From an uncultured Clostridia bacterium (GTDB lineage: Bacteria; Bacillota; Clostridia; Oscillospirales; Oscillospiraceae): a DNA stretch of 48,486 nt. The position numbers were made by a program, and so were the translations under genes. Below the pieces are notes generated by a model. The model was given only the letters and a program-made list of their open reading frames with translations, made no database searches and was not told the origin of the DNA. The DNA is taken from contig CAMOXK010000009.1 of the NCBI GenBank assembly GCA_946629065.1, positions 1 through 48,486 on the forward strand, read 5' to 3'. Shown piece by piece: positions 39,288 to 45,233 of the stretch (positions are counted from its first letter, which is position 1; every line of letters begins with the position of its first letter).

Positions 39288-39664
39288 ATGGCGCAGATCC
39301 CGTCTTCTACAGGTGCCAAGGCGTCTGATCTTTCTCTTTCCATCTGTGCCTTATAGTCGCTGCCCCAGCTTTCCATAGCCTTGATGATGGGGCGCATGGA
39401 TTCGCCAAGCTCCGTCAGCGAGTATTCCACCCGGGGTGGGACCTCCGGATAAGCGGTGCGGAGGACGATCCCGTCGGCCTCCATGGAGCGCAGCGCCTCG
39501 GTCAGGGCCTTCTGGCTGATGCCCTCGATGCTCTTTTGCAGCTCGTTGAAGCGCCAGGAGCGCTCCAGGAGATTGCGCATGATGAGCAGCTTCCATTTGC
39601 TCCCGATCAGCGAAACGGTGGTGGCTACCGGGCATTCCGGCAGGATCTCTTCCTTTGTTCTCAT
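39284..39664 (-). CDS. HxlR-family transcriptional regulator
   Basis: 126-residue winged-helix protein. The HxlR core is clear: CPVATTVSLIGSKWKLLIMR at 11-30, then RFNELQKSIEGISQKALTEA, the wing RTAYPEVPPRVEYSLTELG and YSLTELGESMRPIIKAM. Cys11 sits where thiol-sensing members such as YodB and HypR carry their redox cysteine. The start at 39664 has GGAGG upstream; longer readings are artefacts. The stop codon TAG overlaps the end of MITE A copy 1, so the natural C-terminus may have been altered by the insertion. It is divergent from the sirtuin gene and likely regulates it. Confidence 0.9.
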   Translation of the reverse strand: MRTKEEILPECPVATTVSLIGSKWKLLIMRNLLERSWRFNELQKSIEGISQKALTEALRSMEADGIVLRTAYPEVPPRVEYSLTELGESMRPIIKAMESWGSDYKAQMERERSDALAPVEDGICAI

Positions 39665-39706
39665 GGGACGCGCCTCCAATACTTTCAAATTGAATGTTAC
39701 ACGCAA

Positions 39707-39735
39707 ATCATACTGCAATGCAGGTGCGGGCACAA
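39707..39735 (-). promoter_or_regulatory. Promoter of the HxlR regulator gene
   Basis: Minus-strand TTGTGC (39730-39735) and TATGAT (39707-39712), 17-bp spacer, 43 bp before the start codon. It is back-to-back with the sirtuin promoter. Confidence 0.55.
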
Positions 39736-39776
39736 GTGCTTTTTCAAAAAATCGACAGTTACAAAAAGGTGCGTAC

Positions 39777-39805
39777 TTGCCTCGCCGGTCGATCCCCTTT
39801 ATACT
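39777..39805 (+). promoter_or_regulatory. Promoter of the sirtuin/DUF1848 operon
   Basis: TTGCCT (39777-39782) and TATACT (39800-39805), 17-bp spacer, 31 bp before the start codon. Just upstream, GTTAC and GTAC half-sites about 10 bp apart (39758-39776) could hold the HxlR-type dimer; no proven consensus is matched. Confidence 0.65.
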
Positions 39806-39835
39806 GAACGCAGCAAACCCAAGGAGGCACAAACC

Positions 39836-40795
39836 ATGTTCAACAGAAACACAAAGAAGAAAACGCGCTTTTCGGATTTCCTGTCCGGGGAATACGCGCG
39901 GGACTATATCAATCAAGACACGCCCTATCCCGAGCAGATCGAACGGGCGGCAAAGCTCATCCGTCAGGCGGACTATGTCCTGATCGGAGCCGGAGCCGGG
40001 ATGAGCACGGCGGCCGGCGCGGAATATGGCGAAAAATTCTTTGAAGAAAACTTCGCCGAGTTTCAGCAGGTCTACGGCAAAGGGCCCTACATGCAGGACA
40101 TGTACTCCGCCGGCTTCTATCCCTTCCCCGATCAGGAGAGCAAGTGGGGCCTCTGGTCGCACCTGGCGCTGCTGGCTGGGGCGGATTTGGACGTGACGCC
40201 GCTGCATAAAACGCTGCTGAACGCGCTCGCGGGCAAGAAGCTCTTCCTCTTGAGCACCAACGCCGACCATCAGTTTGAAAAGGCCGGGCTGCCGGCAGAG
40301 CAGATCTTCCAGACGCAGGGCAGCTATCATCTCATCCAGTGCAAGCGCGGCTGTCACCCCAGGACCTACAACGCGGTGGAGCTTTTCCGGCAGATGGAAC
40401 GGGCGCGGCAAAACGGCAAGATCCCCGGTGAACTGGTTCCCAGGTGCCCGGTCTGCGGCGGCGATATGGCCATGAATCTGCGGGTGGATAACTTCTTTGT
40501 CGAGGACGAGAACTGGCACGCCGCCGAGGAGCGCTTCAGCCGCTTCCTCTCCGCGTGTATTGACGGGAAAACCGTCCTGCTGGAACTGGGCGTGGGCTTC
40601 AACACCCCCACGATCATCCGCTTCCCTTTTGAAAAGCTGACACGGGAGCATGAGAATCTGAATCTGGTGCGCCTGAGCCGCAGCAAAGCCATGGTCCCGG
40701 CCAGTCTTGGGGAGCGCGCCGTGGGCATCAACGCCGACATGGCCCAGAGCATCCGGGACATTGCCGCAAAGCTCAAGGAGGCAGACAAGGCATGA
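39836..40795 (+). CDS. Class M sirtuin (SirTM-like Sir2 protein)
   Basis: 319-residue NAD-dependent Sir2-fold protein. The NAD loop is GAGAGMSTAAG (51-61). The N142 and D144 pair (STNADHQFEKAG) and Gln161 (QTQGSYHLIQC), in place of the usual catalytic His, match the SirTM subclass, whose studied members are ADP-ribosyltransferases acting on lipoylated carrier proteins. A zinc site is formed by Cys169, Cys173, Cys204 and Cys207 (CKRGC, CPVC). Studied SirTM genes adjoin a macrodomain, GcvH-L and LplA2; none is here, and the partner is DUF1848. ATG at 39836 has AAGGAGG upstream. The stop overlaps the next gene by four bases. Confidence 0.9.
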   Translation: MFNRNTKKKTRFSDFLSGEYARDYINQDTPYPEQIERAAKLIRQADYVLIGAGAGMSTAAGAEYGEKFFEENFAEFQQVYGKGPYMQDMYSAGFYPFPDQESKWGLWSHLALLAGADLDVTPLHKTLLNALAGKKLFLLSTNADHQFEKAGLPAEQIFQTQGSYHLIQCKRGCHPRTYNAVELFRQMERARQNGKIPGELVPRCPVCGGDMAMNLRVDNFFVEDENWHAAEERFSRFLSACIDGKTVLLELGVGFNTPTIIRFPFEKLTREHENLNLVRLSRSKAMVPASLGERAVGINADMAQSIRDIAAKLKEADKA

Positions 40796-41724
40796 TCCTT
40801 CAAACCGGGATGCGCACGGACATCCCCGCCTTTTACTCCCGCTGGTTTCTCAAACGCCTGCTGGAGGGCTATGTTCTGGTGCGCAATCCCTATGATCCCC
40901 AGTCCGTGACCCGCTATCGGCTGGACCCGGCGGTGGTGGATCTGATCGGCTTTTGCAGCAAAAACCCGGCTCCCATGCTGCCCCATCTGGATGCGCTGCG
41001 GGACTACGGCCAATACTGGTTTGTGACCATCACCCCCTACGGGCGGGACCTTGAGCTCCATGTGCCGGATAAGGAACAGGTGATGGAGAGCTTCAAGCGC
41101 CTCTCGGACCGGGTCGGCCCGAACGCCATGGGCTGGCGCTATGACCCCATCCTGGTCAATGAACAGTACCCGGTGGAGCGGCACCTCCGGGATTTCGAGC
41201 ACATGGCCAGGACCCTATCCGGCTATACGGAAAGCTGCGTCATCTCCTTTCTCGACCTGTATGAGAAGGTGAAGCGCAACTTCCCCGAGGCCCGGGAGGT
41301 CAGGCGGGAGGACCGCATTGCCCTGGGCAAGGCCTTTGCTCAGATCGGGCAGAGCTATGGAATGACCATCCGCGCCTGCGCCGAGGGGACGGAGCTGGCC
41401 CCCTACGGGGTAAACTGCGAGGGCTGCATGACGGTGGAGATCTATGAAAAAGCCCTGAGCTGCAGTTTGAAAGTGCCCAGACGGAAAAACCAGCGGGGCG
41501 GGCAGTGCGCCTGCCTGCTGGGTACGGACATCGGCGCCTATGACAGCTGCGGTCACCTCTGCCGCTACTGCTACGCCAACAGCGACGCAGATCTTGTGCG
41601 GCGCAATCTCCTCTGCCACGACCCGGACTCCCCCTTCCTGCTGGGCGGTCCCCTGCCGGGGGACAAGATCCATGAGGCCCGGCAGGAGAGCTGGCGGGAC
41701 GATCAGCTCCGATTGGAATTATAA
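40792..41724 (+). CDS. DUF1848 protein with C-terminal CX3CX2C cluster
   Basis: 310-residue cytoplasmic protein. It starts with MRTDIPAFYSRWFLKRL, then a TIM-barrel-like body (WFVTITPYGRDLE near 76, MGWRYDPILVN near 113). The C-terminal part is rich in Cys: Cys239, Cys241, then Cys253, Cys257 and Cys260 in DSCGHLCRYCYANSD. CX3CX2C is the spacing of radical-SAM iron-sulfur clusters, but here it is at the C-terminal end. These features fit DUF1848, whose function is unknown to me. The start overlaps the sirtuin stop (ATGA), so they are co-translated. A MITE begins at its stop codon. Confidence 0.85.
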   Translation: MILQTGMRTDIPAFYSRWFLKRLLEGYVLVRNPYDPQSVTRYRLDPAVVDLIGFCSKNPAPMLPHLDALRDYGQYWFVTITPYGRDLELHVPDKEQVMESFKRLSDRVGPNAMGWRYDPILVNEQYPVERHLRDFEHMARTLSGYTESCVISFLDLYEKVKRNFPEAREVRREDRIALGKAFAQIGQSYGMTIRACAEGTELAPYGVNCEGCMTVEIYEKALSCSLKVPRRKNQRGGQCACLLGTDIGAYDSCGHLCRYCYANSDADLVRRNLLCHDPDSPFLLGGPLPGDKIHEARQESWRDDQLRLEL

Positions 41725-41888
41725 TACTACTTTCAAATAGAAATCTTTAAAGTCTTGTGGCCAGAATTGTGCCATACTTCGTTGAAGCCCTTGAACATAT
41801 ATCTCCATTATGCTCTGCGGCCTTCGCCTCGTCTGGCGCAATTGAAGTCTCGCAATCCTTTTTAAAGCTTCTTATTTGAAAGTAGTAT
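41724..41888. mobile_element. MITE-like element B, copy 1
   Basis: 165-bp element with terminal inverted repeats ATACTACTTTCAAATA and complement, extending imperfectly to about 28 bp. A second copy at 45070-45233 has the same orientation and differs only around one short site (AATTGAAGTCTC against AATTCTGTCTC). No coding capacity. It begins at the last base of the DUF1848 stop codon and ends at the first base of the terminator stem, so it sits exactly between gene and terminator. Confidence 0.85.
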
Positions 41889-41931
41889 AAAAAGCAGGTT
41901 CTGCCCCTTGCTGGGACAGGACCTGCTTTTT
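41889..41931. terminator. Bidirectional terminator
   Basis: Stem AAAAAGCAGGT-CTG with CAG-ACCTGCTTTTT (arms 41889-41903 and 41917-41931) with T-runs on both strands. It serves the sirtuin/DUF1848 operon from the left, now 165 bp away because of MITE B, and the cupin operon from the right. Confidence 0.88.
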
Positions 41932-41941
41932 CATTTTTTCT

Positions 41942-42391
41942 TTACCGGTAGGCGCTGCCGTTATAGCGTTCCTCCGTCACCACGGAGAAGTGGAAGATGG
42001 GCCGGTCCACCCGCAGGATGCGGATGGCGTGAGGCAGCTCCGGCGGCAGGAAGATCAGGCTGGAGCGGGTGATGGTATGCTCCTCCCCGTCCAGCTCCAC
42101 CCGGATCTCGCCATGCAGCTCGTGGGGGTCTTCCGGATCGGAACCGAAAAAGCCGATGATCTCCGCCGCGGCGTGCCGGTGCTGGGCGAAGATAGGGTCC
42201 TTCTCCGGGACCTTGCAGTACCAGGAGACGTTCATCTGAAAGGCTCCTGGCACCAGATCCCCGTCGATCCAGAGGACCCGCTTGGCAAAGCGCCGGTAGA
42301 TCTCCCGAAAATCCGGGGACATGGGCGGCTCATACTGGAGATCTGAAAGAATCAGATGCTCATATTTTGCGGCAGCTTTCTTTTCTTCCAT
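41942..42391 (-). CDS. Cupin-like protein of unknown function
   Basis: 149-residue soluble protein. A single cupin-type barrel is suggested by QHRHAAAEIIGFFGSDPEDP (two His and a Glu as metal ligands) and IFLPPELPHAIRI (second motif with Pro-His). The N-terminal 60 residues are specific to this protein type (PMSPDFREIYRRFAKRVLW). Last gene of an operon with a flavoprotein and a DUF3237 protein, 7 bp after the latter. It could bind or isomerise the same small aromatic or enone compound; this is inference. The ribosome site is weak. Confidence 0.72.
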   Translation of the reverse strand: MEEKKAAAKYEHLILSDLQYEPPMSPDFREIYRRFAKRVLWIDGDLVPGAFQMNVSWYCKVPEKDPIFAQHRHAAAEIIGFFGSDPEDPHELHGEIRVELDGEEHTITRSSLIFLPPELPHAIRILRVDRPIFHFSVVTEERYNGSAYR

Positions 42392-42398
42392 CTGCGTT

Positions 42399-42842
42399 TC
42401 ACCGTTCCGATTCGGTCTCGTAAAAGCGGATGTGCAGACCTTCCTCGTCCCGGATCCCCTCCCCGATAAAGCAGTTTCGGTGAAGCAGAGGCGCCAGGGC
42501 TTCGGAGTCCGTCAAGAAGCCGGGGACGGAGTGCCAGGGTTTGGGCCTGGCCCCGTCGGTGAACCAGCCCTCGTTCTGCACAAAGATCTGGCAGGGAGTT
42601 CCGGTGTGGTCTGTCCCGGTCAGCATATAGCGGGCGGACATGTGGCGCACCTGGGCGGCGTTGGTGATCTGGGTATCCACGGCGCCGGGTTCGATAAGGC
42701 CCTGAAAGAGGGGCCCCGTCGCCGTGCCGGAAAAGGGGATCATGCGCACCCGGCAGCTCTCCCCCTCCAGTTCCACGGTCTTCTCCGGGTCAGTTTGGAT
42801 CAGCAGCTCCAGGATGGGGGTCGTTTCCGATGCTTCCTTCAT
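42399..42842 (-). CDS. DUF3237 family protein
   Basis: 147-residue protein with the DUF3237 pattern: GPLFQGLIEPGAVDTQ near residue 43, ARYMLTGTDHTGTPCQIFVQ near 70, and WHSVPGFLTDSEALAPL later. The family forms a small beta-barrel found near oxidoreductases and degradative enzymes; its function is not settled. It starts 3 bp after the flavoprotein stop without a clear ribosome site, so it is probably translated by coupling. Confidence 0.75.
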   Translation of the reverse strand: MKEASETTPILELLIQTDPEKTVELEGESCRVRMIPFSGTATGPLFQGLIEPGAVDTQITNAAQVRHMSARYMLTGTDHTGTPCQIFVQNEGWFTDGARPKPWHSVPGFLTDSEALAPLLHRNCFIGEGIRDEEGLHIRFYETESER

Positions 42843-42845
42843 TTC

Positions 42846-44789
42846 TCAAATATCCAGGGCGGCGTGGTGGCCCTGATAGGTGGCCTTGGTGATGGTGCCG
42901 ACGGCGTTGGCGTCGCCGATCACGCGTACCCAGGGCGCGCAGTCATAGAGCTCCTGGGCTACGTTCCAGCGGGGACGCTGTCCCAGCGCGCAGATGATCG
43001 TCGTGCCGGGGACCAGGACCTTTTCGCCCTCCTTGGTCTGGCACCAGATGCCCTCGGCTGTGACTTCCAGACCCTTGTAGCCGGTGTGCACGGTGACGAG
43101 CTTGTTGAGCTTCTCCAGCAGCAGCGGGCGCTGCCGGATGACGGAGTCCAGCGCCACGTCGTCGCGCATCTCGACGAGATGCACAGTTTTTCCTTCCATG
43201 CCCATGTGGATGGCGCACTCCACGCCGGAGATGCCGCCGCCGAAGACCACCACAGAGTCCGTGATGGGCTTTTCGTGCTTGTACTGGTCGTTGACCAGGA
43301 TCACGTTCTCGCCGTCCAGACCGGGGATGGGCGGGCGCAGCGGGGAGGAACCGGCGGCAATGATGATGGCGTCGGCGTGATAGGCCTCGGCAAATTCCTT
43401 GGTGACCTCCTGCCCGGTGACGATCTTCGCTCCGGCCTTCTCGGCCAGGCGCTTGTAGGTCTCGCCCAGCATGAACATCTCCTGCTTGAAGGGCAGCACT
43501 TCCTCGCTCTTGAGGATGCCGCCCACCCGGTCTTCCTTCTCGCAGAGCAGCACGTCATGGCCGCGTCTGGCTGCCGTATAAGCCGCGTAGAGGCCGCCGG
43601 GGCCGCCGCCCACCACGAGGACGCGCTTCTTCACGGGTGCCGGGGTGATCTCCATGCCCTCGTCCTCGCGGCCGATGATCGGGTTGATGGCGCATCTTCT
43701 GGTGCCGGTGGCAGCGCGCTCGGACATGCAGACGAAGCAGCGCATGCAGTGGACGATCTCATCGTCCCGGTTCTCCATGACCTTCTGGGGCAGGAAGGGA
43801 TCGGCCAGCAGCTGGCGGCCCATCTCCACGATGTCCGCTTTGCCGCTTGCGATGATCTCCTCCATCTGCGCGGGATCAGAAAGGCCGCCGATGGTGGCCA
43901 CGGGGATAGAGACGTGCTTCTTGATCTCCGCCGCGAGATACACGTTGCGGCCGTGCTCCTCAAACATGGAGGGGTGGGTGATGCCGAAGGTGCGCTGGTA
44001 GGTGCCCGCGGTCACGTGCAGCAGGTCCACATAGGGCTCGAGGATCTTGGCGATCTTGATGCCCTCGTCCAGATCATAACCCTCGGGGACAAACTCCGCG
44101 CCGGAGAGACGGAACTCGATTGGGAAGCCAGGGCCGACCGCGGCGCGGACAGATTTCAGAATCTCGATGGCGAGACGGCAGCGGTTCTCGGTGGAGCCGC
44201 CGTATTCGTCGGTGCGGTGGTTGAACATGGGGGACAGGAACTGGTTGATGAGCCAGCCGTGGCCGCCGTGGACCATCAGCATCTCAAAGCCCGCCCGCTT
44301 GCAGAGGCCCGCCACATGGCCGTAGGCCGCCACGATCTCGGCGATCATCTCCTTGCTCATGGCCTTGTAGGGCACGCCGTCAGCTCTCACGCCGTCGTCG
44401 GCGCTCCACTGGTTCAGGCCGTGCTGCTTGTTTTTGTCGGTCATGTACGTACCGGCGAACATGCCGGAGTGAGAAAGCTCCGCGCTGGGGATGGCGCCGT
44501 GGCGGCGGATGGCGTCGGCGGCGTAGGTGGCCTTGGGCAGAGAGTTCAAAATGCTCTCGTCCAGACGGTAGGCGTGGCTTCCGTCGCTGGGGTGCACCAT
44601 CAGCTCGCTGATCGTGACCGCCGCGCAGCCGCCCTTGGCGCGGTACTCGTAAAAGGCCTGGGACTTGGGGCCGATGCAGCCGTCCAGCTCGATGTCCGTG
44701 CCGCCCATGGGGGTGGAGAACATGCGGTTGCGATACCAGACGTTGCCGATGCGGATGGGCTTGCAAAGATTGGGGTACTTGCGTTCCAT
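42846..44789 (-). CDS. Old Yellow Enzyme-type FMN/Fe-S/FAD oxidoreductase
   Basis: 647-residue enoate-reductase-like protein (2,4-dienoyl-CoA reductase/BaiCD group). An N-terminal FMN TIM barrel (residues 1-340: VHGGHGWLINQFLSPMFNHR, HTHPS-type segment near 280, GRQLLADP) is followed by Cys residues of a 4Fe-4S cluster (CMRCFVC...CAINP) and a C-terminal pyridine nucleotide/FAD domain (VLVVGGGPGGLYAA near 410, VVVFGGGISGVECA near 520). It reduces alpha,beta-unsaturated carbonyls; gut relatives act on bile acids, flavonoids or enoates. ATG at 44789 has AAAGGAG. The substrate is unknown. It follows a Cys-rich mini-protein by 13 bp. Confidence 0.9.
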   Translation of the reverse strand: MERKYPNLCKPIRIGNVWYRNRMFSTPMGGTDIELDGCIGPKSQAFYEYRAKGGCAAVTISELMVHPSDGSHAYRLDESILNSLPKATYAADAIRRHGAIPSAELSHSGMFAGTYMTDKNKQHGLNQWSADDGVRADGVPYKAMSKEMIAEIVAAYGHVAGLCKRAGFEMLMVHGGHGWLINQFLSPMFNHRTDEYGGSTENRCRLAIEILKSVRAAVGPGFPIEFRLSGAEFVPEGYDLDEGIKIAKILEPYVDLLHVTAGTYQRTFGITHPSMFEEHGRNVYLAAEIKKHVSIPVATIGGLSDPAQMEEIIASGKADIVEMGRQLLADPFLPQKVMENRDDEIVHCMRCFVCMSERAATGTRRCAINPIIGREDEGMEITPAPVKKRVLVVGGGPGGLYAAYTAARRGHDVLLCEKEDRVGGILKSEEVLPFKQEMFMLGETYKRLAEKAGAKIVTGQEVTKEFAEAYHADAIIIAAGSSPLRPPIPGLDGENVILVNDQYKHEKPITDSVVVFGGGISGVECAIHMGMEGKTVHLVEMRDDVALDSVIRQRPLLLEKLNKLVTVHTGYKGLEVTAEGIWCQTKEGEKVLVPGTTIICALGQRPRWNVAQELYDCAPWVRVIGDANAVGTITKATYQGHHAALDI

Positions 44790-44802
44790 GGCGTTTTCTC
44801 CT

Positions 44803-45009
44803 TTATTCTTCGTTGATCTTTCGGTTTTCCCGGATATCCCGCAGCAGGGACCTGTAGCTTCTTTCATGCCAGGCCTCCCCTTCTTTGGTGAAGAAGCAGG
44901 CCGGGACCCCGGGCGTTTGGAAGCGGTGGTTTGCCACGCAGGCGGCGCAGTTGCCGTGCCGGGGACAGTTTCGTGTGCAGGGGCAGCTTGCTTTTATTGT
45001 ATCATCCAT
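44803..45009 (-). CDS. Small Cys-rich protein
   Basis: 68-residue protein with six Cys in the first half (ASCPCTRNCPRHGNCAACVA, then a later Cys in PACFF), likely binding zinc or an iron-sulfur cluster. I recognise the CPC...CPRHGNCxxC layout as a small conserved Firmicute domain of unknown role. ATG at 45009 has AAGGAGAGG upstream. First gene of the flavoprotein operon; a terminator hairpin and MITE B copy 2 lie just upstream, leaving little room for a promoter. Confidence 0.72.
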   Translation of the reverse strand: MDDTIKASCPCTRNCPRHGNCAACVANHRFQTPGVPACFFTKEGEAWHERSYRSLLRDIRENRKINEE

Positions 45010-45028
45010 AGGGCCTCTCCTTCAAGAG

Positions 45029-45062
45029 AAAAATCCCCGCCTCGGGAGAAGCGGGGATTTTT
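45029..45062. terminator. Terminator of the esterase gene
   Basis: Stem AAAAATCCCCGC/GCGGGGATTTTT with T-runs on both strands. It would normally follow the esterase stop but is now separated from it by MITE B copy 2. It ends 20 bp before the Cys-rich gene. Confidence 0.83.
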
Positions 45063-45069
45063 TCAGTTT

Positions 45070-45233
45070 ATACTACTTTCAAATAGAAATCTTTAAAGTC
45101 TTGTGGCCAGAATTGTGCCATACTTCGTTGAAGCCCTTGAACATATATCTCCATTATGCTCTGCGGCCTTCGCCTCGTCTGGCGCAATTCTGTCTCGCAA
45201 TCCTTTTTAAAGCTTCTTATTTGAAAGTAGTAT
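45070..45233. mobile_element. MITE-like element B, copy 2
   Basis: 164-bp near-identical copy of the element at 41724-41888, same orientation, with the same ATACTACTTTCAAATA ends. Its right end overlaps the first base (+ strand) of the esterase stop codon, and its left end lies 7 bp from the terminator stem. As in copy 1, it separates a gene from its terminator. Confidence 0.85.

Noticed and set aside
39166-39378. Small frame repeated at 46942-47214 with the same peptide (MCSDFVTFSCNTQ...)
   Set aside because: The shared peptide comes only from MITE A. The frame lies in an inverted-repeat element, has no ribosome site and runs into unrelated flanks.
39536-39835. 100-codon N-terminal extension of the sirtuin
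   Set aside because: It crosses the divergent promoters. The ATG at 39836 has an ideal AAGGAGG and begins the conserved protein.
39665-40651. Long N-terminal extension of the HxlR frame
   Set aside because: It is antisense to the sirtuin gene. A 126-residue HxlR with its own ribosome site and promoter is complete.
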